A stretch of 63,618 nucleotides of DNA from JBBDSJ01 sp040905025 (GTDB lineage Bacteria; Pseudomonadota; Gammaproteobacteria; Methylohalomonadales; Methylohalomonadaceae): NCBI GenBank assembly GCA_040905025.1, contig JBBDSJ010000006.1, positions 1-63,618 of the forward strand, read 5' to 3'. Shown piece after piece: positions 31,402 to 40,426 of the stretch (within the stretch, counting starts at the first letter, position 1; the number at the start of each line of letters is the position of its first letter). The notes under the pieces are model-generated. The model was not told the origin of the DNA and did not search any database. It saw only the letters and a program-made list of their open reading frames with translations. The position numbers and the translations under genes are program-made.

Positions 31402-34187
31402 TGGCTGCAAACCCAGAATATATCCCGGAACAGACTACCCGGTTCAAACTCAATGGCCGCGATATAGACGCGCTGCCCGGTGAGACCATTTTACAGGCGG
31501 CCAAGCGTGTCGGCATTGAAATTCCGCACCTGTGTTACAAGGACGGTTACCGCGAAGTTGGCAACTGCCGTTCCTGCATGGTTGAAATTGAAGGCGAACG
31601 GGTATTGGCGCCGTCTTGCTGCCGCCAGCCTAAAGAAGACATGACCGTTCACAGTGACAACGAGCGTGCGCTGCTGTCGCAGAAAATGATACTGGAACTG
31701 TTGCTGTCAGACATGCCCGGTCAGGGCGAATCGCCGCACACACCGAATTCCGAGCTGGATCTCTGGGCGAAAAAACTGGGTGTCAGTAAACCACGCTTCG
31801 AAGCCCGTTCACAGCCGCAGGCGGATCTATCCAACGTTGCCATTGCGGTCAACCTGGATGCCTGTATTCAATGTACCCGCTGCGTACGCGCCTGCCGTGA
31901 AGAACAGGTTAATGACGTTATCGGCTACGCCTTCCGTGGTGAACATTCCAAGATTGTGTTTGATCTGGATGACCCGATGGGTAACTCAACCTGCGTTACC
32001 TGCGGTGAATGTGTTCAGGCTTGCCCGACCGGTGCACTGATGCCGGCCAATGAAGTCGGCAAGGTCGATATCGACAAACAGGTCGAGTCAGTATGCCCTT
32101 ATTGTGGTGTCGGTTGTCTGCTTACGTACAACGTCAAGGATGGCAAGATTCTGTATGCCGATGGCCGTGACGGCCCTTCAAACAAAAGCCGGCTGTGCGT
32201 CAAGGGCCGCTATGGGTTTGACTATATTCATCATCCGGATCGGCTCACCAAACCGTTAATCCGGCGTGAAGGCAAGGCCAAAACTGCACGCATACTAAAG
32301 CAGGAAGAATTGTCCGAATATTTCCGCGAAGCAGAGTGGGACGAAGCACTGGAACTGGCTGCCGGCAAACTGAAACAGATCCGCGATGAAAAAGGTCCGC
32401 AGGCACTGGCTGGTTTTGGCTCAGCCAAGGGCAGCAACGAAGAAGCCTATCTGTTCCAGAAGCTGGTGCGAACCGGCTTTCATACCAATAATGTCGACCA
32501 CTGTACGCGCCTGTGTCATGCCTCTTCAATCGCCGCGATGCTGGAAACCATCGGCTCCGGTTCGGTTTCAAATCAGGTCAAGGATGTTGCCGAAGCTGAA
32601 GTGATGATTATCATCGGCGCACGTCCGACAGTGAACCACCCCGTCGCCGCAACGTTCATGAAAAACGCGGCACAAGCCGGCAAAACAATGATTGTCATTG
32701 ATCCATACCGTTCCGATCTGGCACGGCATGCAAAATATTATCTGCAATTCCGCGCTGATACTGATGTGCCGTTGTTGAATGCATTAATGCATACCATTAT
32801 CAGCGAAGGTCTGCAGAATGACGAGTACATCAAGAACCACACCGAAGGTTATGAGGAACTGAAAAAGAATGTCATGGATTTCAGTCCGGAAAAAGTCGCG
32901 CCGATTTGCGGCATACCGGCTGAGACACTGCGTGAAGTGGCACGCACCTATGCCACTTCCAAAGGCTCAATGATCTTCTGGGGCATGGGCATATCACAAC
33001 ATATTCATGGTACTGACAACGCCCGCTGCCTGATTGCTCTGGCATTGCTTACCGGTCAAATTGGCCGCCCTGGCACCGGCTTGCATCCATTACGTGGCCA
33101 GAACAATGTTCAGGGGGCCTCCGATGTTGGTCTGATCCCGATGGTCTACCCGGACTATCAACGTGTCGACAATCCGGAAGTCCAGGCGAAGTTCGAGAAG
33201 CTCTGGAATACCAAACTGGATCCAAAACCCGGCCTGACAGTGGTCGAGATAATGAGCGCTGTTCACGAGGGCAAGCTGCATGGCATGTACATCATGGGCG
33301 AAAACCCGGCCATGTCGGATCCGAACCTGAATCATGCCCGCGATGCGCTGGCCATGCTGGATCATCTAGTCGTGCAGGATATCTTCATGACCGAAACTGC
33401 CGGTTTTGCCGATGTTATTCTGCCGGCATCCGCTTTCCCGGAAAAAACCGGCACCTTCACCAATACCGATCGCCGAGTGCAGCTCGGCCGTCAGGCGATA
33501 GACCCACCAGGCGATGCACGTCAGGATTTATGGATTATTCAGCAACTCGCCGCACGCCTGGGGCTGGATTGGCATTATGATTCCGTGAAAGATGTCTTTG
33601 AGGAAATGCGTATTGCTAATCCCAGTATTGGCGGCATGACCTGGGACCGACTCGAGAAAGACGGCACACTGACCTACCCGCTGGAGCATGAAGGCGACCC
33701 CGGTCAGCCAATTATCTTCAGGAACGGCTTTCCTACCGAGAGTCATCGCGCGCGGTTTGTGCCGGCGCAATATACCCATGCGGATGAATTGCCGGATGGC
33801 GAATATCCATTCATCTTCAGTACTGGCCGCCAGCTCGAACACTGGCATACCGGCAGCATGACCCGACATGCAACCGTTCTTGATGCTATTGAACCCGATG
33901 CGGTCACCAATATGAATCCGGAGGATATGGCCGAGCTCGGGATCAAGGCAGGCGAAATGGTCACCATCCAGTCCAGGCGCGGTCAGTTACATGCCATTGC
34001 CCGGGCAGACAGCGGCGTACAACGACGTTCGGCATTCATGGCATTCTGTTATAACGAGGCAGCAGCAAACCTGATCACCAATGAAGCACTGGATCCATTC
34101 GGCAAAATACCTGAATTCAAGTATTGCGCTATTCGTATATTACCCGGCGTCGTTGAAAACCCGGCGCCGGCACACAAGTCTGCCTGA
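31401..34187 (+). CDS. fdhA: NAD-dependent formate dehydrogenase alpha subunit (Mo/W)
   Basis: A 928-residue catalytic subunit oxidising formate to CO2. Domains in order: an N-terminal [2Fe-2S] segment (PHLCYKDGYREVGNCRSCMV, then CCRQ), two [4Fe-4S] motifs (CIQCTRCVRACREEQ; CVTCGECVQACPTGAL), a further cluster CPYCGVGCLL, and the bis-MGD domain. The active-site region DHCTRLCHASS, near residues 367-376, has Cys rather than selenocysteine. Whether Mo or W is used cannot be read from sequence. It completes the pathway from methanol to CO2 in this island. A strong terminator follows. Confidence 0.94.
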   Translation: MAANPEYIPEQTTRFKLNGRDIDALPGETILQAAKRVGIEIPHLCYKDGYREVGNCRSCMVEIEGERVLAPSCCRQPKEDMTVHSDNERALLSQKMILELLLSDMPGQGESPHTPNSELDLWAKKLGVSKPRFEARSQPQADLSNVAIAVNLDACIQCTRCVRACREEQVNDVIGYAFRGEHSKIVFDLDDPMGNSTCVTCGECVQACPTGALMPANEVGKVDIDKQVESVCPYCGVGCLLTYNVKDGKILYADGRDGPSNKSRLCVKGRYGFDYIHHPDRLTKPLIRREGKAKTARILKQEELSEYFREAEWDEALELAAGKLKQIRDEKGPQALAGFGSAKGSNEEAYLFQKLVRTGFHTNNVDHCTRLCHASSIAAMLETIGSGSVSNQVKDVAEAEVMIIIGARPTVNHPVAATFMKNAAQAGKTMIVIDPYRSDLARHAKYYLQFRADTDVPLLNALMHTIISEGLQNDEYIKNHTEGYEELKKNVMDFSPEKVAPICGIPAETLREVARTYATSKGSMIFWGMGISQHIHGTDNARCLIALALLTGQIGRPGTGLHPLRGQNNVQGASDVGLIPMVYPDYQRVDNPEVQAKFEKLWNTKLDPKPGLTVVEIMSAVHEGKLHGMYIMGENPAMSDPNLNHARDALAMLDHLVVQDIFMTETAGFADVILPASAFPEKTGTFTNTDRRVQLGRQAIDPPGDARQDLWIIQQLAARLGLDWHYDSVKDVFEEMRIANPSIGGMTWDRLEKDGTLTYPLEHEGDPGQPIIFRNGFPTESHRARFVPAQYTHADELPDGEYPFIFSTGRQLEHWHTGSMTRHATVLDAIEPDAVTNMNPEDMAELGIKAGEMVTIQSRRGQLHAIARADSGVQRRSAFMAFCYNEAAANLITNEALDPFGKIPEFKYCAIRILPGVVENPAPAHKSA

Positions 34188-34202
34188 ACAGACACCAGGC
34201 CT

Positions 34203-34244
34203 GGAGCAATAAAAAACCCCGCTCGCGGGGTTTTTTATTGCTCC
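34203..34244. terminator. Perfect 20-bp bidirectional terminator
   Basis: GGAGCAATAAAAAACCCCGC (34203-34222) is the exact reverse complement of 34225-34244, with only TC as loop. The A-run and T-run make it a terminator for both the fdh operon and the convergent minus-strand genes. Confidence 0.93.
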
Positions 34245-34262
34245 ATTAATATGAGGAGGAAA

Positions 34263-34985
34263 TTAAAGCGGCTGTACTTCTGCCAGCACGAGTTCTTCAA
34301 CAATCAACGGCTCGGCATCAACATTCACATTGTCCGGAATCACCGTAACAATCTTGTACAAATAGCCGGGGATCTCTTCTGACAGTATCAACTCATAAGT
34401 CTTGTCAGCAAACCGATCAAAGTTCGCTCGTAAATCATCGTTCACGTAAGGCGCAAAGCTGACTTTCTTGGCCGGGACTTTTTTGCCATTGTACTCAACA
34501 GAAATATCCTCGACTTTGGCATCATCAGCCAGGGCAAACTTGATTTGCCGCTGGAAATAGCGCCAACTGCCTTCTGTCAGGCGATTCATCTCATAGACAT
34601 CACCCTGCATATAAATACCTAATACCGGGTTGCCTTCGACATTTTTAAGATTCTCTTCACTGAAATTTTTCTGCTGCCGATGGCCGGTAAAAAAGGTCAG
34701 TTCGGTAGATTTAGTACCATCATCATGAATTTTTACAACATCAAGTGTCACCGTGTCAGAAAAACCTTCTTCATAAGCACCACTCTTGCTGAAGTTGTAA
34801 ACCAGCTTGGTGGGCTTGTCGATATCTTCAAGATGCGGCTGCAACCACAACAATTCTTCACTTTCTGAAAATTCAATTTCAGTTTCCTGCGACTGATCTT
34901 CTTCTGCTGCCTGTGCATAAACAGGAGCAGCCAGAAAAGCCGTCATGAATCCGGCAAATAACAAAGAGTACTTCTGCGGCGACAT
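34263..34985 (-). CDS. Uncharacterised exported protein of the xox locus
   Basis: A 240-residue protein with a clear signal peptide (LLFAGFMTAFLAAPVYAQA). The mature part is acidic at first, then beta-rich: PTKLVYNFSKSGAYEEGFSD, TVTLDVVKIHDDG, GNPVLGIYMQGDVYEM and YELILSEEIPGYLYKI. It has no cysteine. I do not recognise a named family; the pattern resembles periplasmic beta-sheet binding proteins such as the DUF3108 or lipoprotein-carrier type. Minus strand, downstream of xoxF, pseudoazurin and xoxJ, so probably part of the periplasmic methanol-oxidation set. Confidence 0.65.
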   Translation of the reverse strand: MSPQKYSLLFAGFMTAFLAAPVYAQAAEEDQSQETEIEFSESEELLWLQPHLEDIDKPTKLVYNFSKSGAYEEGFSDTVTLDVVKIHDDGTKSTELTFFTGHRQQKNFSEENLKNVEGNPVLGIYMQGDVYEMNRLTEGSWRYFQRQIKFALADDAKVEDISVEYNGKKVPAKKVSFAPYVNDDLRANFDRFADKTYELILSEEIPGYLYKIVTVIPDNVNVDAEPLIVEELVLAEVQPL

Positions 34986-35058
34986 TAATAATTTACCTTT
35001 TCTAGTAGTTTTAGTGTCACAAAGGCCTGTTTCTGGCTGTCTGAATCAGTTCACAGCA

Positions 35059-35946
35059 TCAGTTCAGCGGCAATAGCGGCACATTGTAACCTTCAATGAT
35101 GGTAATGATCTCATCATGATGCTTGTCAATGAGGTCTTCCAGCAGCTGTTTTAACTCCTTGTCACCGGCGCGTACGGCCATTGACATGTTGAATTCAAAC
35201 TGCATATTCGGGTCAACCTCGTCATTTTCCAAAGGCAATGTAACTACATCAACACCGTCTTTCTTCAGCTCCTGCGCCCACCAGCCACCATACGGACCCC
35301 AGATAATCGTCATATTGATTTTCTCACCCGTGGCGAGGTCAGCCATGATATCACCTACAGTCACCCGGGTATCGCCTGGCTGGGACTGGTAACCGACACT
35401 GGTATCCATCAGGCCATTACGAAATGCCCATAGCTGTCCCGGGCCGCGATCAAAAATACCTATGCGAATGGTGTCCTTGAATTCATTTGACATGGCGACC
35501 ACATCATCCGGAGCCTTGATTTCATCAAGGCCCGTGCCTTCAACATAGGCCAAAACGTATGTCGAACGATAGTAAGGCTTGGTATTGGCTGTACCCATAT
35601 CGAATTTTTCCGGCACACCCATCACCACATCACAGGCATACTTATCAATACCTGTTGACTTTCTCAGCGTATTACGAATGAAACCCATGCGTTGCGGAAA
35701 GTATGTATATTCGGCCCGAAGCCCAAGCGATTCACCAAACAACTCGGCAATCTTGTTCTCATAACCCTCGCCTTCATCGTTTGAATACGGCATGTTGTTG
35801 CCATCCGCACAAATTTTCAGCGTCTCCATTTCCTCACCATTGATTTCGACAGCAGAGACTGCATGCGTCAACAACAGCAGTGAACTGAATATAACTGCGA
35901 ATCCGGCCTTGTTGCCAGGATTTTGTATACCGATATGGATCATCAT
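35059..35946 (-). CDS. xoxJ: XoxJ/MxaJ-like periplasmic protein
   Basis: A 295-residue exported protein with a solute-binding (SBP_bac_3-like) fold: a signal peptide ending near THAVSAVE, then ETLKICADGNNMPYSNDEGE, RNTLRKSTGIDKYACDVVMG, and TIRIGIFDRGPGQLWAFRNG. This is the quinoprotein-dehydrogenase-associated substrate-binding family that includes MxaJ and XoxJ, thought to help mature or activate methanol dehydrogenase. It lies on the same strand as xoxF, two genes downstream. Confidence 0.87.
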   Translation of the reverse strand: MMIHIGIQNPGNKAGFAVIFSSLLLLTHAVSAVEINGEEMETLKICADGNNMPYSNDEGEGYENKIAELFGESLGLRAEYTYFPQRMGFIRNTLRKSTGIDKYACDVVMGVPEKFDMGTANTKPYYRSTYVLAYVEGTGLDEIKAPDDVVAMSNEFKDTIRIGIFDRGPGQLWAFRNGLMDTSVGYQSQPGDTRVTVGDIMADLATGEKINMTIIWGPYGGWWAQELKKDGVDVVTLPLENDEVDPNMQFEFNMSMAVRAGDKELKQLLEDLIDKHHDEIITIIEGYNVPLLPLN

Positions 35947-35965
35947 GTACTCCGTTTATTCAAAT

Positions 35966-36000
35966 GAAAAAGCCGGTGGCAATTTACTGCCACCGGCTTT
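35966..36000 (-). terminator. Terminator after the pseudoazurin gene
   Basis: AAAGCCGGTGGCA (35969-35981) pairs with TGCCACCGGCTTT (35988-36000), followed on the minus strand by TTTTCATTTG. It separates pseudoazurin from xoxJ, so xoxJ probably has its own promoter or depends on readthrough. Confidence 0.85.
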
Positions 36001-36009
36001 AAATACTGC

Positions 36010-36435
36010 TTACAACATTCCCTTTTCTTCCAGCGCTTTCTGGGTCTTGATCACAATCCGCTTGGCCATACCCTTGGCATTGGCCTTGACGTCTTCAAAA
36101 TTGCCGGGATTGCCGACTACGATGGCACCACCCATGCCCATGGCAAAATGCGGCTCACACTTGTAAACATAGACGCCTTCTTGCTCAAGCGTGGCACTGC
36201 CATTTTCGCCCATCGGGATATTGAAACCTTCAGCACCATCCGGAATCAGTTCGGGGATCGTAACTGAGTTATGACCAGCCATACTGGTCCACACGACAGT
36301 ATCACCCGGTTCGATAAACACGACAATCGGGTCATATGCGGTAGAGCGAGCAGTGACTGTGGCATTTTCTGCCATCACGGCCTGGGTGGAAGTCAGCAAT
36401 ATCAGTGCCGCTGAAGCCAAATAAATTTTACGCAT
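36010..36435 (-). CDS. Pseudoazurin (type 1 copper protein)
   Basis: A 141-residue exported blue copper protein. Signal peptide to about MAENA; the cupredoxin fold then carries the copper ligands His55 (SMAGHNSVTI), Cys93 and His96 (YKCEPHF) and Met101 (AMGMGG), the C-x2-H-x4-M spacing of pseudoazurins. It shuttles electrons in the periplasm, usually to a terminal oxidase or nitrite reductase. Here it stands between xoxF and xoxJ in the place where a XoxG cytochrome would be expected, so it is the likely electron acceptor or next carrier of the methanol dehydrogenase. It has its own terminator and an inverted repeat upstream. Confidence 0.93.
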   Translation of the reverse strand: MRKIYLASAALILLTSTQAVMAENATVTARSTAYDPIVVFIEPGDTVVWTSMAGHNSVTIPELIPDGAEGFNIPMGENGSATLEQEGVYVYKCEPHFAMGMGGAIVVGNPGNFEDVKANAKGMAKRIVIKTQKALEEKGML

Positions 36436-36485
36436 TGGTTAAATCTCCGAATTATATTTTTATAACAGCTTGTATATTTATCGAC

Positions 36486-36507
36486 TTGAAACATCTGCTT
36501 GTTTCAA
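36486..36507. promoter_or_regulatory. Inverted repeat upstream of pseudoazurin
   Basis: TTGAAACA (36486-36493) and TGTTTCAA (36500-36507) are exact reverse complements six bases apart, about 50 bp before the pseudoazurin start. The shape suits a dimeric regulator site; the regulator is unknown. The rest of 36436-36784 holds only the xoxF terminator and no gene. Confidence 0.5.
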
Positions 36508-36704
36508 TCAACTCAAAAATTGCGGACTGATTTTCTCAGGTCTGCTGCCATATCTCAAGTTTACTACCTGCTATTTATATCGATACAGACCGCTTTCATG
36601 TGTTCTGACTGACGCATTCCCGAATAGTTCTGGGGACATTTTCCCTGTATGTGACTCAATTTTCAGAATCACCACAAATGCTGCCGAACCTGATCTGAAA
36701 ATGA

Positions 36705-36737
36705 AAAAGCCCCGGCATCTTGCGACACCGGGGCTTA
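36705..36737 (-). terminator. Terminator of xoxF
   Basis: AAGCCCCGG (36707-36715) pairs with CCGGGGCTT (36728-36736). On the minus strand the stem is followed by TTTTTCATTTT. It separates xoxF from pseudoazurin. Confidence 0.87.
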
Positions 36738-36784
36738 CTGTTACTTCTTGACCAGTAGGTACTACCTACTTAGTCAAACCTTCC

Positions 36785-38719
36785 TCACGGCAGGCTGAAG
36801 ACGCTCAGCGAACCGCCAAGACGGGTATAGTTCTTCAGACCCTTGTAGGCGCCCACGGCACCCAGGCCGTCGGTGTCCTTTTCAAGACCAGCAGCGAAGC
36901 CGATACCGGCCCAGCCACCCAGACCAGACAGTACACCAACGTACTGCTTGCCTTTGTGTGACCAGGTGTGGCTGTTGCCGATGATGCCTGACGGGTTCTT
37001 GAACTTCCAAAGCAGCTTGCCGCTCTGGTCATCAATGGCTTTCAGGTAACCGTCCAGGGTGCCGTAGAACACGACGCCACCGGCAGTTGCCAGAGCACCA
37101 CTCCAGACAGAGAACTGTTCCGGAATTGACCAGACGATCTTGCCCTTGTCAGCATCCCAGGCAATGAAATTACCCAGGTTGTTGGTGCCGTCTTCCTGCA
37201 CAACGCCAGCCGGGAACATGTTCAGAATGGCGTTCACATACGGCTGACCGGCAACATACTCGTTACCACCCGCCGCGTAGGAGACCGGCTCATAGTCCAT
37301 GCAGACGTGATTCGTCGGCACGTAGAACAGACCGGTACGCTTCGAGAAGGCAGCCGGCTGTTGGTCTTTTGAACCAAGCGCGGCCGGGCAGATGCGGGTT
37401 GCATTGGTGTCTTCACCATTTTGACGGGTTGAATACCGTGCCTGGACATTAGGACGACCGGTCTTCATGTCAACGTGGGTAGCCCAGTTAACCGCCGGGT
37501 CATACTTTTCTGCAACCAGCAGCTCACCGGTGACGCGATCCATCGTGTAGCCGAAGCCGTTACGATCGAAGTGCACCAGTGCCTTGCGGTCTTTACCTTT
37601 GACCTTGATGTCGGCCAGGATCATTTCGTTAATGCCGTCATAATCCCATTCGTCATGCGGGGTCATCTGGTAGAACCACTTGGCCATACCGGTGTCGATG
37701 TCACGAGCCATCATGGTCATGGACCACTTGTTGTCGCCCGGACGAACGACCGGGTTCCAGGTGCTCGGGTTACCGGTACCGTAGTAGACCAGGTTCAGAT
37801 CAGGATCAGCCGTAGTGAAGCCCCAGACGGAACCACCACCACTCTTCCAGGCATCGGAAGTCTTGGCGCAATCGCCACCCTTGTTCCATTTCCAGTTGTT
37901 GTCGGTATTACCGGCACACCAGGTCTTGAGGGAGGAATCCTTGCCAATCGGCTTGCCCAGATGGGTGGTTTTATTCGGATCGACCAACATGTCTTCATCC
38001 GGACCCATGCTGAACGCACGCCAGGCCAGGCTGCCATCGCCCAGATTGTAGGCGGCCATCCAGCAACGGACACCAAACTCGGCACCGGAGCAGCCAACCA
38101 TGACCTTGTCGTTAACTACCAACGGGGCCTGGGTATTGGTTGCACCTTGTTCCGGACCATACGGTCCACCTTTGGATGCAGGAATATCCTGACCGTTCTT
38201 GACTGACCATTCACGTTCACCGGTCTTGGCGTTAATTGCCACCAGGGTCATGTCAGCCTGCAACAGCATGATTTTACCGTCACCATAGGCCAGACCACGG
38301 TTAACCGTATCACAGCACATCACCGGGACAGTTACGTCATAGTTCTGCTGCGGGGCATATTCCCAAACGATTTCCAGATTATCCAGGTTGATCGCGAACG
38401 TGTTGTTCGGGAACGCCGCATGGATATAAAGGGTGTCGTGACCCAGGCCGGTTGCACTACCCGGCAGGACCAACGGACCACCTTCATGACCACGCAGAAC
38501 ACCCGTGGAGAACGTCCACGCTGCCTGGATTTTGCTCGCATTACCGCTGTTGATCTGGTTCAGTTCGCTGTAACGCGTACCATGCAGATCACCACTGGGT
38601 GTAGCCCAGTAATTCGGGTTCTTGCTAAGCTCAATGACTTCTTTGTTAGCTACAGCAGTCATTGGCATTGCGAGAACCGCAGCGGCAGCCAGCCACTTAC
38701 CAATTGTTGAGTGAGTCAT
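36785..38719 (-). CDS. xoxF: Lanthanide-dependent methanol dehydrogenase XoxF
   Basis: A 644-residue periplasmic PQQ quinoprotein oxidising methanol. Signal peptide to about AVANK, then the eight-bladed propeller. The vicinal disulfide Cys135-Cys136 (VMCCDTVN) and the active-site motif HDEWDYDGINE are present: Asp359 is the catalytic base and Asp361 is the extra Asp that marks lanthanide-type enzymes, Ala in calcium MxaF. It is about 40 residues longer than typical XoxF, in part because of an insertion between residues about 268 and 284 bounded by Cys. Ribosome site AGGAGGAGAT. Own terminator downstream; long leader region upstream. Confidence 0.95.
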   Translation of the reverse strand: MTHSTIGKWLAAAAVLAMPMTAVANKEVIELSKNPNYWATPSGDLHGTRYSELNQINSGNASKIQAAWTFSTGVLRGHEGGPLVLPGSATGLGHDTLYIHAAFPNNTFAINLDNLEIVWEYAPQQNYDVTVPVMCCDTVNRGLAYGDGKIMLLQADMTLVAINAKTGEREWSVKNGQDIPASKGGPYGPEQGATNTQAPLVVNDKVMVGCSGAEFGVRCWMAAYNLGDGSLAWRAFSMGPDEDMLVDPNKTTHLGKPIGKDSSLKTWCAGNTDNNWKWNKGGDCAKTSDAWKSGGGSVWGFTTADPDLNLVYYGTGNPSTWNPVVRPGDNKWSMTMMARDIDTGMAKWFYQMTPHDEWDYDGINEMILADIKVKGKDRKALVHFDRNGFGYTMDRVTGELLVAEKYDPAVNWATHVDMKTGRPNVQARYSTRQNGEDTNATRICPAALGSKDQQPAAFSKRTGLFYVPTNHVCMDYEPVSYAAGGNEYVAGQPYVNAILNMFPAGVVQEDGTNNLGNFIAWDADKGKIVWSIPEQFSVWSGALATAGGVVFYGTLDGYLKAIDDQSGKLLWKFKNPSGIIGNSHTWSHKGKQYVGVLSGLGGWAGIGFAAGLEKDTDGLGAVGAYKGLKNYTRLGGSLSVFSLP

Positions 38720-39495
38720 GATCTCCTCCTCTATTATTTGATTTGGATCATGTTTTGATCTCGATACATAGGACTCAGCGACACTCCGAGATCAATAAGT
38801 GCCATTGAGTTAAAAAATCGGATGAACAACGAACGGTGTAACTGCGATGGAGCAGCCAGAGAAAGAAATGCAGTGAATCTGGATGCGCACGGCTGAATCA
38901 TTAACAGGAGCCCCGGACATGCCATAATAATATTGTGCCGAGCAAGGCTACGGGGTGTAGCGCTGGCATAAGGCATACAACTGGGAAAGCGTTTAAAAAC
39001 ATATAACGATTTTTCAATCTGTTTCCTTCGTCTGCTTCAGGCTATTCGTTGAACCAGAATCGTGGTTTTTCTTAACTATTGATGATTCTTGGTTTGCTGA
39101 TGTTTATTAACCATATGTTCAATCAATGCTCAGGGATTCTAGGAAAAATTCACGCCCCCCGCAAGTAAATCTTCATATTAATTTCAGATCCTCTTGCAGT
39201 GTTTTAGTGCATGGAAATACGGCAAGTATTAACATTTATAATCAATAACTTACAAAACAAAAATGTCTTTTACGTGTCTTCTACAAAGACTTCCTGTTTT
39301 TCCCGCGCAATTCCAAAGAAACAATGTTGCGCTGCGGCATTGCAAAACAATTTACCATGCAAAATAGCTTACTAAACGAGTGTAACATTATTTGGAACAT
39401 TATTTGGCTAAGACCCTCTAAAAATAAGGTAACAATCTTACGGGTTGTTGCTCTGCACAATAAATTCTACAATTCCTGAACGGGAGTAGGAGTAT
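38720..39495. promoter_or_regulatory. 776-bp divergent control region of xoxF and the SoxYZ-like gene
   Basis: No convincing gene is present. Near xoxF, TTGATCTCG (38755-38763) and CGAGATCAA (38787-38795) form a perfect 9-bp stem that would lie in the xoxF leader. Near the SoxYZ-like gene, AACATTATTTGG is repeated exactly in tandem (39384-39395 and 39396-39407), about 90 bp before the start. The middle is AT-rich. Both elements are candidate control sites for methanol, copper or lanthanide response. Confidence 0.5.
39384..39407 (+). repeat. 12-bp perfect tandem repeat
   Basis: AACATTATTTGG twice head to tail. Tandem half-sites of this length with roughly one-turn spacing are typical binding sites of response regulators. 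Confidence 0.55.
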
Positions 39496-40350
39496 ATGAA
39501 CATGCAGCCGTCTTTACTGAATTACCGTTACAGCTTGATTGGAGCTGCGCTGGCATTGCTTGCGCTTGGCAGCATGCCAGCATTAGCTGAAGAAATGGAC
39601 GGTCGCCAAAAGGCCTCACGCGCTTTCTGGGACGAACATCTCAAGCCGGCAAACTTTGGTGATGCTGAAATTATCGAAGGTGCCGGTCAGGATGTGCTCG
39701 AAATCAAGGCGCCTTTCCGGGCCGAAGACCCGACTGTCGTGCCATTATCGATACACTCGAAAATTCCGCAGACAGCCGAACACTACATCAAGAAAATCAG
39801 TGTTTTCATTGACAAGAACCCGTTGCCGCTTGTCGGCACCTTTGAATTCACTCCGCGCAGTGGCAAGGCCGACCTGGCCATGCGTATCCGGGTTGACGAT
39901 TTCAGCTATATCCGCGCTATTGCCGAGACCAATGACGGCAAACTGTATATGGCCGACAGCTATATCCGTTCACTGGGCGGCTGCTCGGCCCCGCCAGGTG
40001 AAAGCATTAATGAATCCATCGCCCGGCTGGGCGAGATGCGTGTCAGCACGATTGGAGATCTTGAACCTGGTAAACCGAGCCTCGCACAGGTACAAATCAA
40101 GCACCCCAATATTACCGGTCTGGCACTGGATCAGCGCACCCGGGTGCGGCCGCCGGCATATTTTGTAAACAAGGTCAGGGTCAGCTATGAAGGCGAGCCG
40201 GTAGTTACGGCGAACCTGACTTTTGCCATCAGTCAGGACCCGAGCTTTCGCTTCTTCTTCGTCCCCGAGAAAGGTGATGGCGAATTAACGGTAGAGGCAG
40301 TCGACACCAAGGAACTGGCTTTTACAGAGACGGAGATTGTAACTTTATAG
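39496..40350 (+). CDS. Quinoprotein-dehydrogenase-associated SoxYZ-like carrier protein
   Basis: A 284-residue exported protein: signal peptide to about PALAEE, a SoxY-like half (residues about 50-165) ending in IRSLGGCSAPPG with Cys163 in the position of the SoxY sulfur-carrying Cys, and a SoxZ-like half from about residue 185 (ITGLALDQRTRVRPPAYFVN). Fused SoxYZ-like proteins of this kind are known near PQQ alcohol dehydrogenase genes; their cargo is not established. Good ribosome site (AGGAG). It is divergent from xoxF and ends at a terminator. Confidence 0.85.
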   Translation: MNMQPSLLNYRYSLIGAALALLALGSMPALAEEMDGRQKASRAFWDEHLKPANFGDAEIIEGAGQDVLEIKAPFRAEDPTVVPLSIHSKIPQTAEHYIKKISVFIDKNPLPLVGTFEFTPRSGKADLAMRIRVDDFSYIRAIAETNDGKLYMADSYIRSLGGCSAPPGESINESIARLGEMRVSTIGDLEPGKPSLAQVQIKHPNITGLALDQRTRVRPPAYFVNKVRVSYEGEPVVTANLTFAISQDPSFRFFFVPEKGDGELTVEAVDTKELAFTETEIVTL

Positions 40351-40360
40351 TCAACGAATA

Positions 40361-40392
40361 AAAAAAGGGGTGGCCGGTCAGCCACCCTTTTT
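40361..40392 (+). terminator. Terminator after the SoxYZ-like gene
   Basis: A run of A and GGGTGGC pairs with GCCACCC and TTTTTT around CGGTCA; active in both directions for the convergent gene at 40427. Confidence 0.85.
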
Positions 40393-40426
40393 TGCTTATG
40401 CACAGCCAGCCAAAAAATAATCCAGC

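Noticed and set aside
31401..34187. Selenocysteine formate dehydrogenase
   Set aside because: The active-site region has Cys codons and there is no in-frame TGA.
36785..38719. Calcium-type MxaF methanol dehydrogenase
   Set aside because: The active-site motif is WDYD, with the second Asp typical of lanthanide enzymes, and no mxaI small-subunit gene is present.
38734..38976. 80-codon minus-strand frame upstream of xoxF
   Set aside because: No ribosome site, no recognisable domain, odd composition, and it overlaps the likely xoxF promoter and leader.
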